DNA of 64,000 nt from Thalassobacillus_A hwangdonensis (GTDB taxonomy: Bacteria; Bacillota; Bacilli; Bacillales; Halobacillaceae). The stretch spans positions 496,001-560,000 of the forward strand of contig NZ_JBHTKL010000005.1 of NCBI RefSeq assembly GCF_042675915.1, given 5' to 3'. The translations under genes and the position numbers were made by a program. This document shows positions 39,589 to 47,243 of this stretch, piece by piece. The notes under the pieces are model-generated. The model did not search any database, was not told the origin of the DNA, and was given only the letters and a program-made list of their open reading frames with translations. Within the stretch, counting starts at the first letter, position 1. Each line of letters begins with the position of its first letter.

Positions 39589-39709
39589 ATCCAGCTCCAG
39601 CGCCTACCCCCTCGAGGTCTTAAGTCAATCCTCTTTGTGACAAAGACCGTCACGACGAGGCTTGTCTTAAGCTTGTCGGGGGTGAGCAAGGCGCCTGCGC
39701 ATTTGTTCT
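39589..39709 (+). repeat. Intergenic hairpin-forming repeat, copy B
   Basis: This copy is nearly identical to 6722-6843, starting ATCCAGCTCCAGCGCC in the same orientation. Differences cluster in the central loop (CTTTGTGACAAAGACCGTC here) and often keep base pairing, for example TTGTCTTAAG opposite CTTAAG. It fills most of the 302-bp gap between the lipoprotein gene and liaI; the remaining ~110 bp must hold the lia promoter, which I could not place convincingly. Confidence 0.8.
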
Positions 39710-39822
39710 GGCTTAGTCCTTATACGCCTCTGGTCCTATTCCAAAATATAGCTCAGGCTCATTATCCAAAATCTCCTGACAGGATACGATAGAGTCAAGA
39801 TAAACGAAAGGAGGCAGTGAAG

Positions 39823-40176
39823 ATGAAAAAATTCTTACTTTTCCTAGGAGGATTGGTTGCCCTAATCATCCTGCTCGCAAACCTTGGTCCGATGATATTA
39901 CTAGCTGTCAGCGCCTGGTTGCTGTATATCGTTTTCAAGAAGTTTGTGAAGAGCGACTCAACAGGGAAGAAAATCCTCTGGACGATCATCGGGTTGATCA
40001 TCCTGAGTATTTCCGTATCGAATATCTACTCGCTGATCGGTGTGGCTGCAGCATATGTGCTCTATGTCATCATTCAGAAATGGAAAGAGAATGACGATGA
40101 GGAAGTGGATGTCATGAAAAAAAGTGACGACCCCTTCACAAATTTTGAAAAGCAATGGGCAGAAATGAACAACTAA
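39823..40176 (+). CDS. liaI: LiaI-like membrane protein
   Basis: This 117-residue protein has four short hydrophobic segments in two pairs (about residues 3-18, 20-36, 50-66, 67-82) and a charged cytoplasmic tail ending FEKQWAEMNN. By position and topology it corresponds to B. subtilis LiaI (lmo0954-like family), the membrane anchor that recruits the phage-shock protein LiaH during envelope stress. ATG 39823 is used, 8 nt after AAAGGAGG; GTG 39817 is too close. It is the first gene of the lia operon, 19 bp before liaH. Confidence 0.8.
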   Translation: MKKFLLFLGGLVALIILLANLGPMILLAVSAWLLYIVFKKFVKSDSTGKKILWTIIGLIILSISVSNIYSLIGVAAAYVLYVIIQKWKENDDEEVDVMKKSDDPFTNFEKQWAEMNN

Positions 40177-40195
40177 AAAATAAGGAGCGATACTT

Positions 40196-40837
40196 ATGGG
40201 AAACCTTTTGACAAGAATTAAAGATTCGATTTCGGCAGATATCCATGGTCTTTTGGATGAAAAGGAACAAAAGAATCCAATGGCAGCATTGAACCATTAC
40301 CTGCGTCAGAGTGAGCAGGAAACGGAAAAAGTAAGGAAGCTGGTTGAACGCCAGCATCGCCTGAAGGAAGAATTCATCCGCGAATATGAGCAGGCCAGGC
40401 GCTTAGCTGAAAAGAGGGCCCGTCAGGCAGAAATTGCTCAAAAGGCTGGAGAGACATCCATGTACGAATTTGCCCTCAATGAACAGCGCGAATATGAAAA
40501 TCGTGCAGAACGACTGCTAGCATCAAGAGAAGATGCAATCCGCCAATTGGATGACTTGGAGCAGAAGTACGAAACAATGAAGCACAAATTAAAGGATATG
40601 CAAGTGAAGCGGATGGAATTGATGGGCAGGGAGAACGTCGCTCGGGCACATCACCAGATGAATCGCGTCATCGAAGAAAACGGTGAAAACTCCTACTCCC
40701 GCTTTGCTGATCTGGATCGCTATATGGATGAGGTGGAACAGAAAGTGAATCGAGCGTATTACCACCATACCTTCGATAGTAAAATTGCACGTCTGGAAAA
40801 AGAGATGCAGGAACAGGAAAAAGGTATGGCGAATTAA
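40196..40837 (+). CDS. liaH: LiaH, PspA/IM30-family phage shock protein
   Basis: This 213-residue protein is almost entirely alpha-helical coiled coil, as in PspA/IM30/Vipp1 (ESCRT-III-like) proteins. It begins MGNLLTRIKDSISADIHGLL, has NPMAALNHYLRQSEQE near residue 27 and a long heptad region through residue 150. It forms large oligomers that protect the membrane against bacitracin and other envelope-active compounds. It starts at ATG 40196 behind AAGGAG. In B. subtilis it is the most strongly induced target of LiaR. Confidence 0.92.
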   Translation: MGNLLTRIKDSISADIHGLLDEKEQKNPMAALNHYLRQSEQETEKVRKLVERQHRLKEEFIREYEQARRLAEKRARQAEIAQKAGETSMYEFALNEQREYENRAERLLASREDAIRQLDDLEQKYETMKHKLKDMQVKRMELMGRENVARAHHQMNRVIEENGENSYSRFADLDRYMDEVEQKVNRAYYHHTFDSKIARLEKEMQEQEKGMAN

Positions 40838-40946
40838 GTAGCGGAGGATGTCTCTCATGGGGCATCCTTATGCTATTCCTGAAACGCTGCTTTACTGATA
40901 GACTTGAAGAAGGTAACATAACGTTTACTTAAGGAGGGATCGCTCT

Positions 40947-41672
40947 GTGTTTAAGCGCATGGATACAGACACGATGAATTGGATCATCATTATCGGAGTG
41001 ATCCTATTCGTAGCAGAGGTTACTTTTTTTGATAGTGGATTGATATTTTCATTCGTTTTCTTCGGCTTGATGACCTATGTCGGGTGGAAGCGTTATGCAA
41101 GGTCATGGGGGAAGGTCGTTTTCTGGGTCGGACTGGTCATATTGATCCTCACCATCATCAACACGATGGCGGTCCGATTTTTGGTCCTCGTTTTTGGAAT
41201 CATGCTGCTCGTTTATTATTCCAGGTCGAAATCCCAGCCTTCCCGAACTGAACCTTCTTTCACTGAAGAACCGTTCATGGAAGAGTTATATGAGGTCGAA
41301 CCATTGTTCCGACATAAACTTTTTGGAGATGAAAAAACATCCGACACCGCTTATGAGTGGAGAGATATCCATATCCATGGTGGCATCGGAGATCGTGTCA
41401 TCGACCTCAGTAATACAGTACTTCCTAAAGGAGTTTCCGTCATTTCCATCCGGCAAATGGTAGGAAACATCGTCATCCATGTTCCTTATGATATGGAAGT
41501 GAGCATCCATCATAGTGCAGTACTTGGGCGTTCTGAAATTTTAGGGAAGCACCATACTAAGTTGCTCGGCCAACAGGTTGCATATCAAACCGAGGGTTAT
41601 GGTGTTGCTGCCAGTCGTGTCACGATCACCACCTCTCTGATTTCAGGGAACCTGGAGGTGAAGCGGATATGA
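40947..41672 (+). CDS. liaF: LiaF, membrane inhibitor of LiaRS signalling
   Basis: This 241-residue protein has three to four helices in residues 10-95, a linker rich in Glu, Ser and Pro (about 98-130) and a C-terminal LiaF-like domain (DIHIHGGIGDRVIDLSNT, RQMVGNIVIHVPYDMEVSI, ASRVTITTSLISGNLEV). LiaF keeps the sensor kinase LiaS off in the absence of stress. The start is GTG 40947, 8 nt after AAGGAGGG. It is 109 bp downstream of liaH with no liaG between, and its end overlaps liaS (ATGA). Confidence 0.88.
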   Translation: MFKRMDTDTMNWIIIIGVILFVAEVTFFDSGLIFSFVFFGLMTYVGWKRYARSWGKVVFWVGLVILILTIINTMAVRFLVLVFGIMLLVYYSRSKSQPSRTEPSFTEEPFMEELYEVEPLFRHKLFGDEKTSDTAYEWRDIHIHGGIGDRVIDLSNTVLPKGVSVISIRQMVGNIVIHVPYDMEVSIHHSAVLGRSEILGKHHTKLLGQQVAYQTEGYGVAASRVTITTSLISGNLEVKRI

Positions 41673-42715
41673 GAATGATCCTCCGGCAAGTGATGATCAG
41701 CATACTTCTCAGCACTTTCGTTGTCATTATTCTGGGTGCTGCCACCTACCTTGCGTTCCCGCGTATCGATTGGACTTTGGTGTTGGAACAGCAAGTATTC
41801 GATTTTCCTTACTGGGCAATTTTATTATTGATACCGGCCTGTATAGGAATAATAGGTGGATTAAGCTACGGGCTGTTTCTGAAAGGATTGCTACGCCGCG
41901 TTGAAACCCAATTATCCGCCCTTGTCAAAGGGCAGAAGCGTACTTTGGAAGGGGAAACGCCTGAAGCAGAACTTGATGGAATTCAGCAACTGATGGATGA
42001 ATTGGAAGCGAAAATGAAAGAACAGACTTTACTCTCTCAAAAGCTCGCAACAGAGCGGGCGACAGAGCGTGAGAAAAGTCTCCAGGAAGTAGTAGCTCAG
42101 GAGCGGAACAGATTGGCGAGGGATTTGCATGATTCAGTCAGTCAGCAATTGTTTGCAGCTTCGATGATGATGTCTGCCATCAATGATGTTCATCCTCCAG
42201 AGGACCCTTCAACTGCAAAGCAGATGAGGATGGTCGAGCATATGATTCATCAATCGCAGTTGGAAATGCGTGCACTTCTCCTGCATTTGCGCCCGGTAGC
42301 ATTAAAAGGGAAAACCCTTCATGAAGGGGTGGAAGAACTGCTGCATGAACTGACTCAGAAAGTTCCAATGGAAATCGATTGGAAAGTGGAAAAGCTTGAA
42401 TTGGAAAAAGGAATGGAAGATCAGCTGTTCCGCATCCTGCAGGAATCTGTTTCCAATACACTTCGCCATGCCAAAGCCGACCACCTTCATGTCATGCTGA
42501 TCGAGAGGGACGAAATGATCATTCTTCGAGTTATCGATGATGGTATAGGTTTCGATGTGCAGGAAGCTAAAACGAGTTCCTATGGCTTGCAGAATATGAA
42601 GGAACGAGCAGTGGAAATCGGCGGTGCTTTGAAAGTGGTAAGTTTGAAAAACCAGGGGACAAGGCTTGAAGTGAAAGTACCACATATTATCCGGGAGGTG
42701 GAGAATGGTGATTAG
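41669..42715 (+). CDS. liaS: Sensor histidine kinase LiaS
   Basis: This 348-residue NarL-type sensor kinase has two N-terminal helices (about residues 8-28 and 48-70) with a short outer loop, a HAMP-like linker, the dimerisation/phosphoacceptor motif RLARDLHDSVSQQLFAASMM (His near 157) and a HATPase domain with LQESVSNTLRHAKA (N box), DDGIGFD (G1) and YGLQNMKERA (G2). The near absence of an extracellular domain marks it as an intramembrane-sensing kinase. It overlaps both liaF and liaR. Confidence 0.93.
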   Translation: MRMILRQVMISILLSTFVVIILGAATYLAFPRIDWTLVLEQQVFDFPYWAILLLIPACIGIIGGLSYGLFLKGLLRRVETQLSALVKGQKRTLEGETPEAELDGIQQLMDELEAKMKEQTLLSQKLATERATEREKSLQEVVAQERNRLARDLHDSVSQQLFAASMMMSAINDVHPPEDPSTAKQMRMVEHMIHQSQLEMRALLLHLRPVALKGKTLHEGVEELLHELTQKVPMEIDWKVEKLELEKGMEDQLFRILQESVSNTLRHAKADHLHVMLIERDEMIILRVIDDGIGFDVQEAKTSSYGLQNMKERAVEIGGALKVVSLKNQGTRLEVKVPHIIREVENGD

Positions 42716-43340
42716 AGTATTGTTTGCGGACGATCATGAAATGGTGCGAATAGGTGTTTCTTCTTATTTATCCGCTCAGGCAGATATCGAGGTCATTGCA
42801 GAGGCGGATGACGGTGGGGTTGCAGTAACCTTAGCGCTTGAACATAAACCGGATATCATTCTGATGGATCTGGTCATGAAAGAAATGGACGGAATCGAAG
42901 CGACGAAACAGATTATTGATCAATGGCCGGAAGCGAAGATCATCATTGTAACCAGTTTTTTAGATGATGAAAAAGTCTACCCTGCACTTGAAGCTGGAGC
43001 AACCAGCTACATGCTTAAAACCTCCAAGGCGGAGGAGATCGCCAAAGCGATACGAGCCACCCACCAGGGGCAGTCCGTACTGGAACCTGAAGTGACCGGG
43101 AAGATCATGACTAAAATGCGTCACCGTCCCGAATCACCATTGCATGAGCAACTGACAGAAAGGGAAATGGAGATTCTACTTCTGATTACAGAAGGAAAGA
43201 CGAACCAGGAAATTGCCGATAAACTTTTTATCGCTCTGAAAACAGTGAAGGTCCATGTCAGCAACATATTGGGGAAACTGGAAGTCCAGGATCGCACCCA
43301 GGCGGTCATCTATGCATTCAAACACGACCTCGCCCGCTAG
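42705..43340 (+). CDS. liaR: Response regulator LiaR
   Basis: This 211-residue NarL/FixJ regulator has a receiver domain with the acidic pocket FADDHEM, the phosphoacceptor Asp in IILMDLVMKEMDG (residue ~54) and Lys in YMLKTSKAEE (~104), followed by a LuxR-type helix-turn-helix (LTEREMEILLLITEGKTNQEIA to VKVHVSNILGKLEV). It activates liaIH and probably the whole operon. ATG 42705 lies inside the end of liaS (11-bp overlap) behind GGGAGGTGG. Confidence 0.95.
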   Translation: MVIRVLFADDHEMVRIGVSSYLSAQADIEVIAEADDGGVAVTLALEHKPDIILMDLVMKEMDGIEATKQIIDQWPEAKIIIVTSFLDDEKVYPALEAGATSYMLKTSKAEEIAKAIRATHQGQSVLEPEVTGKIMTKMRHRPESPLHEQLTEREMEILLLITEGKTNQEIADKLFIALKTVKVHVSNILGKLEVQDRTQAVIYAFKHDLAR

Positions 43341-43368
43341 AAGCATCAGTAATGGTGCTTCTTTTTTC
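43339..43368 (+). terminator. Terminator after liaR
   Basis: AGAAGCA pairs with TGCTTCT around a 10-nt loop, followed by TTTTTCTG. Confidence 0.8.
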
Positions 43369-43439
43369 TGGAGAAAAAGTTAAACATACAGCCAGTTTGG
43401 GGAAGGATAGTTATAGACTGTATAAAGGAGCGTGAAGGT

Positions 43440-44138
43440 ATGGGCTGGAAGAATCGTTTGGCGAATGAAACCCAATGGACATCTGAGATATCAAACCGAG
43501 AGGCAAAAGAAGCGGTAGCAAAGCGTGTGGCTGCTTTAGTAAAAGACGGAGATACGATTGGAGTGGGGTCCGGTTCGACGTCGTTCCTTGCCATCGAACA
43601 GATTGCAAAAGTCGTAAAAGAAAAACGATTGAACATTACTGCGATTCCAACTTCGCATGAGGTCGCATTGAGCTGCGCACGTCTTGGCCTCCCGACGGCT
43701 TCTCTATCTGCAGCGAGACCGGACTGGTGTTTTGATGGGGCAGATGAAGTCGATCCAGAGTTCAACCTCATTAAAGGTCGAGGGGGAGCCATGTTCGCGG
43801 AGAAACTGGTGATGGCAAGTTCGGGGAAAGCGTACATTCTTGTCGATGGCAGTAAATTCGTTGAGAAGCTCGGAGCGAAATTCCCTGTACCAGTGGAAGT
43901 TGATCCTAGAGCAGTCCACCTCGTTGAAACGAAAGTGATGGAAATGGATGTAAATGACATAGCGTTGAGGATGGCAGTCGAGAAGGACGGTCCCGTCATC
44001 ACGGAAGCCGGGAACCTCATCCTGGATGTTACATTCAATCACATTGGCATGACTACGGAACAGGATCTCAACGCCATTCCAGGTGTAATCGAAAATGGAC
44101 TTTTCATCAATTACCCCGTCGAAATCATGTCTGTATAA
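43440..44138 (+). CDS. rpiA: Ribose-5-phosphate isomerase A
   Basis: This 232-residue enzyme interconverts ribose 5-phosphate and ribulose 5-phosphate in the pentose phosphate pathway. The phosphate-binding IGVGSGSTS (residue ~40), the active-site FDGADEVDPEFNLIKGRGGA (~99-118, catalytic Asp and Glu) and DGSKFVEKLG (~137) are all present. The end motif VIENGLFINYP is also typical. It starts at ATG 43440 with AAAGGAGCG upstream. It is monocistronic, with strong terminators before and after. Confidence 0.95.
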   Translation: MGWKNRLANETQWTSEISNREAKEAVAKRVAALVKDGDTIGVGSGSTSFLAIEQIAKVVKEKRLNITAIPTSHEVALSCARLGLPTASLSAARPDWCFDGADEVDPEFNLIKGRGGAMFAEKLVMASSGKAYILVDGSKFVEKLGAKFPVPVEVDPRAVHLVETKVMEMDVNDIALRMAVEKDGPVITEAGNLILDVTFNHIGMTTEQDLNAIPGVIENGLFINYPVEIMSV

Positions 44139-44156
44139 GGAAATAACAATTACCTG

Positions 44157-44208
44157 GATTCAAGAGGGATTCCAACTTTGTCGGCCACCCTCTTGAATCC
44201 TTTTTTTG
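44157..44208 (+). terminator. Terminator after rpiA
   Basis: GGATTCAAGAGGG pairs with CCCTCTTGAATCC across a ~19-nt loop, followed by TTTTTTTG. Confidence 0.9.
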
Positions 44209-44284
44209 CGCTGAAAGCAGAAAATTTCGAAAAGATACGTTAAAATGGGAATGGTAAACCAACGTTCAAGGAGGAGAGTCGCAA

Positions 44285-45121
44285 ATGACATATAAAGATT
44301 CCAAAAGTGATGAACGCGTACATACAGATTTTAGAGAAAAAATGACCTATGGGGAATATTTGAACCTGGATGAATTGCTGTCTGCACAAAATCGGTTATC
44401 GAGTCACCACGATGAGATGTTATTCATCGTCATCCATCAGGTAAGTGAATTGTGGATGAAGCTGATTCTGCATGAACTTCGTGCATCCATTGATGCCATT
44501 CGTGGAGGGGAGATGTCTTCTGCCTTCAAAATGCTTGCGAGGGTCTCGAAGATACAGACGCAAATCATCCACGCATGGGATGTATTGTCCACTTTGACCC
44601 CGGCGGAGTATATTGAGTTCAGGGATAAGCTCGGTCAGGCGTCCGGTTTTCAATCCTATCAATACCGGATGATTGAATTCGCACTTGGCTACAAGACTCC
44701 ACACGTCCTTAAAATTTATGAAAAAGATCCGGAACTTCATAGCATGTTAAAGGAAAGTTATCAGGCGCCCAGCATCTATGATGCCGCAATCGAAGCGCTT
44801 GCCAACGCCGGTTTCGATATCAACCCGGAGCTATTGAATCGTGATTTCACTGTGACGTATCAGGGGGACGAATCGGTCGAAAAAGCCTGGACCGAAGTGT
44901 ACCTCAATGTAGATCAGTACTGGGATCTTTATGAGCTTGCCGAGAAGCTAGTCGATATCGAGGATTGGCTGCAGCAATGGCGGTTCCGTCATATGAAGAC
45001 GGTCGAGAGAATTATCGGTCATAAAATGGGGACGGGCGGCTCCTCTGGTGTAGGTTACTTGAAGAAAGTGCTGGACCACCGATTTTTCCCAGAATTATGG
45101 GACATAAGAACGAATTTGTAA
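44285..45121 (+). CDS. kynA: Tryptophan 2,3-dioxygenase
   Basis: This 278-residue heme enzyme opens the indole ring of tryptophan to N-formylkynurenine. Family motifs are FIVIHQVSELWMKLILHE (residue ~43), FQSYQYRMIEF (~118) and WRFRHMKTVERIIGHKMGTG (~231) holding the proximal heme His, then GGSSGVGYL. The start is ATG 44285 behind GGAGGAGAG. kynB and kynU are not adjacent, whereas many Bacilli carry kynABU together, so the rest of the pathway must be elsewhere or absent. Confidence 0.95.
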   Translation: MTYKDSKSDERVHTDFREKMTYGEYLNLDELLSAQNRLSSHHDEMLFIVIHQVSELWMKLILHELRASIDAIRGGEMSSAFKMLARVSKIQTQIIHAWDVLSTLTPAEYIEFRDKLGQASGFQSYQYRMIEFALGYKTPHVLKIYEKDPELHSMLKESYQAPSIYDAAIEALANAGFDINPELLNRDFTVTYQGDESVEKAWTEVYLNVDQYWDLYELAEKLVDIEDWLQQWRFRHMKTVERIIGHKMGTGGSSGVGYLKKVLDHRFFPELWDIRTNL

Positions 45122-45203
45122 AGATATAACTAGATTCGGCTCACTATATTACATTTATGTTACAATTAGATTGCTCAAGAACTGTCAAAAAGAAGGGTAA
45201 TCT

Positions 45204-46613
45204 ATGAAAAACACTTTATTATATATATCTTTAATTGTCGTAGTATTTTTGACGGCATGTTCCTTCATGATTGCAAATGCAGATGAAGAGAACTCGAAAA
45301 AAGCCGATAAAGCAAAACCTTTAAAACTAGGAATAGGGTCGATCATCGAGGAGTATGATGCATTCAATCTAGCTGTGCACTATCCGATTACAGAGGTTTC
45401 CAGAGTGGACCAGACGATGCTCGACCATGTGAAGAAAAGAATTTCAGCTTTCAAGCAGGAAAGCTACCGTGTAAAGAAAGAAGGGGAGAAGGATGATGTT
45501 CACGAGCTGCACATCGACTTCGAACTTTTGCAGACAGATGGCAAGTTCTTCGTCGTACGTTTTGATGAAGAAGCGGTTATGGGTGAATCGGATCGTACGT
45601 TGAATACGACCGTCATCAATTATGACGTAAAAAAAGGTTCGAAACTTTCTTTGGATGATGTATTCAAAAACAAGTCCGAGGCGCTGCAGTTCATTTCATC
45701 CTACACCAATGACTATTTGAAAGATCGTATGGAAGCGGATGAAGCATGGGTAGGTGAAAAGACTGCTCCTTACACCGCTAATTTTGAAGAATTTGCGCTG
45801 ATGGAAGATCGAGTCACCTTCTATTTAACGAATGAGGCATCCGGGCAGTCGTTTGTGGTTCCGATACCTTTTGATGAATTGGACGAATGGCTGAAGGACA
45901 GCATCATCGACCAGCCGAAGCTTGCTTTAGGTGAATCTGATTTGCTGGAAGCGGAAACGACGGTATCCGGAAAAAGTGAACAGCCAAAAGAAATGGAAGA
46001 ATCAGAAGGCGGCAAAAAAGTAGCACTCACCTTTGAAGATGGTCCACATCCGAAGGTGACGTCATCGATTCTCTCTACCCTGCAAGAGTATGATGAACAG
46101 GCAACCTTCTTTGTGCTTGGAAAACGTGCACATTTTTATCCTGACATCGTCAAACAGATGGCTGAAGAAGGTCACGAAGTGGGTAACCACACTTGGAGCC
46201 ACCGTCAATTGACGAATCTATCTCCAACCAGCGTGGAAAGGCAGATGGAAAAAACGGATGACCTGGTGGAAGAGCTCACCGGAACTCGCCCTGATTTAGT
46301 TCGCTTCCCATACAGGGACTATGATCAGCAGCTGCAGTCCAACATCGCTTACCCGGTCATCGGGGAAACGATTGATGTACAAGATTGGAAGGGGAAAACG
46401 AAAGAGGCTGTTGTGGGTACGGTAATGAAACAGGTGGAAGATGGTGCAATCATTACCATGCATGACCTCTACCCGACAACTGCTGAAACGTTGGATTTAC
46501 TCGTTCAGGAATTGCAAAGCGAAGGCTATGAACTAGTAACTGTAAGTGAATTGCTGGGGATTACCTCAAAGAATATCAGTGAATTCGAGGGACAAGTGAT
46601 CAACGGTCGATAA
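45204..46613 (+). CDS. pdaC: PdaC-like peptidoglycan deacetylase lipoprotein
   Basis: This 469-residue protein has an N-terminal signal with lipobox-like LTAC (or signal anchor), a DUF4163/DUF3298-type region (residues ~50-240, INYDVKKGSKLSLDDVF) and a C-terminal NodB polysaccharide-deacetylase domain, the layout of B. subtilis PdaC. Motif 1 reads TFEDGPHP rather than TFDDGP, so the first, catalytic-base Asp is Glu. Motif 2 GNHTWSHRQL keeps both zinc His residues. Motif 3 is RFPYRDYD instead of RPPYG. Motif 5 is IITMHDLYP. Activity on wall N-acetyl sugars is expected but the substitutions leave doubt. It starts at ATG 45204. Confidence 0.85.
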   Translation: MKNTLLYISLIVVVFLTACSFMIANADEENSKKADKAKPLKLGIGSIIEEYDAFNLAVHYPITEVSRVDQTMLDHVKKRISAFKQESYRVKKEGEKDDVHELHIDFELLQTDGKFFVVRFDEEAVMGESDRTLNTTVINYDVKKGSKLSLDDVFKNKSEALQFISSYTNDYLKDRMEADEAWVGEKTAPYTANFEEFALMEDRVTFYLTNEASGQSFVVPIPFDELDEWLKDSIIDQPKLALGESDLLEAETTVSGKSEQPKEMEESEGGKKVALTFEDGPHPKVTSSILSTLQEYDEQATFFVLGKRAHFYPDIVKQMAEEGHEVGNHTWSHRQLTNLSPTSVERQMEKTDDLVEELTGTRPDLVRFPYRDYDQQLQSNIAYPVIGETIDVQDWKGKTKEAVVGTVMKQVEDGAIITMHDLYPTTAETLDLLVQELQSEGYELVTVSELLGITSKNISEFEGQVINGR

Positions 46614-46624
46614 ACGGATTAAAG

Positions 46625-46660
46625 GCAGGTATGGCAAAGACGCTGTACCTGCTTTTTTTA
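46625..46660 (+). terminator. Terminator after pdaC-like gene
   Basis: GCAGGTA pairs with TACCTGC across a 14-nt loop and is followed by TTTTTTTAATG. Confidence 0.8.
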
Positions 46661-46716
46661 ATGAATGGCTCTGTTAATTCTTATTTAAAAGGGAGTTCAC
46701 TAAACATATATAGGAT

Positions 46717-46832
46717 GGCTGGGAAACTGCGAGACTCCCGTGGGAGAAGGGTCTAGGCGAGACCCCACAGGGAGTGAAACGACCGAGGAGGCTCGCCAGC
46801 TCCCCCACAGGAAAGCGAGTAGTTTCCCAGCC
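46717..46832. repeat. 116-bp element with 12-bp terminal inverted repeats
   Basis: The element is bounded by GGCTGGGAAACT and its exact reverse complement AGTTTCCCAGCC. Inside are further paired blocks (GAGACTCCCGTGGGAG, GGTCTAGGCGAGACCCC, GAGGCTCGCCAGCTCCC). It has no reading frame of note and can fold almost entirely. A second, inverted and diverged copy begins at 63927. It resembles a non-autonomous mobile palindromic element; no target duplication was identified. It occupies most of the 299-bp gap 46614-46912. Confidence 0.75.
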
Positions 46833-46912
46833 GACCCTTTCCAGAGCATAATGTTTAGGAGAAAAGCTACATGGGAACACCCTTTATAAATGATCATGAA
46901 GGAGATGTAGCA

Positions 46913-47110
46913 ATGAAGACGTATACAGTAGTACCTAATAAAGATGTAACAGGATGGCTTGTGAAAATGGAGGATGTGGCACCGACAGACGTCCACGAAG
47001 ACAGAGATTCGGCCGTTCAGGTAGCGAAAGAATTAGCCGAGAAAAACAAGCCGAGCAAGCTGACGATCATGAATGGTAAACATGAGGTCGAAGAAGAAAT
47101 GACATTTTAA
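46913..47110 (+). CDS. DUF2188 domain protein
   Basis: This 65-residue protein matches the DUF2188 family: KTYTVVPNKDVTGWLVKMED, then the spacer DVHEDRDSAVQVAKELAEKN and a final KLTIMNGKHEVEEEMTF strand. It should form a small beta-beta-alpha-beta fold. The function is unknown. ATG 46913 lies 8 nt after AAGGAG; an upstream ATG at 46871 in the same frame has no ribosome site and overlaps repeat-derived sequence. Monocistronic, with a terminator after it. Confidence 0.85.
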   Translation: MKTYTVVPNKDVTGWLVKMEDVAPTDVHEDRDSAVQVAKELAEKNKPSKLTIMNGKHEVEEEMTF

Positions 47111-47132
47111 TTGATTCAAATAATGTGAATTA

Positions 47133-47175
47133 GAAGCCTGCAATCATTTGAGCATTCAAAGGTTGCAGGCTTTTA
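47133..47175 (+). terminator. Terminator after DUF2188 gene
   Basis: AAGCCTGCAA pairs with TTGCAGGCTT across a 19-nt loop, followed by TTATAC. Confidence 0.75.
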
Positions 47176-47243
47176 TACTGCCAATTGCAAAAGCACGCTG
47201 GTAGTATGATATAGTTGTTTTACATAATTGGCGGAGGGATTGG

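Noticed and set aside
39776..39804. Promoter CTGACA-N17-GATAAA before liaI
   Set aside because: The implied start point would fall in the ribosome site of liaI.
43346..44038. 230-codon minus-strand frame across rpiA
   Set aside because: rpiA is certain on the plus strand and this frame has no ribosome site or recognisable motif.
46717..46832. Insertion sequence
   Set aside because: The element is only 116 bp with no transposase frame, so at most it is a non-autonomous element.
46674..46996. Minus-strand frames over the 116-bp repeat
   Set aside because: They arise from the palindromic repeat itself and have no start signals.
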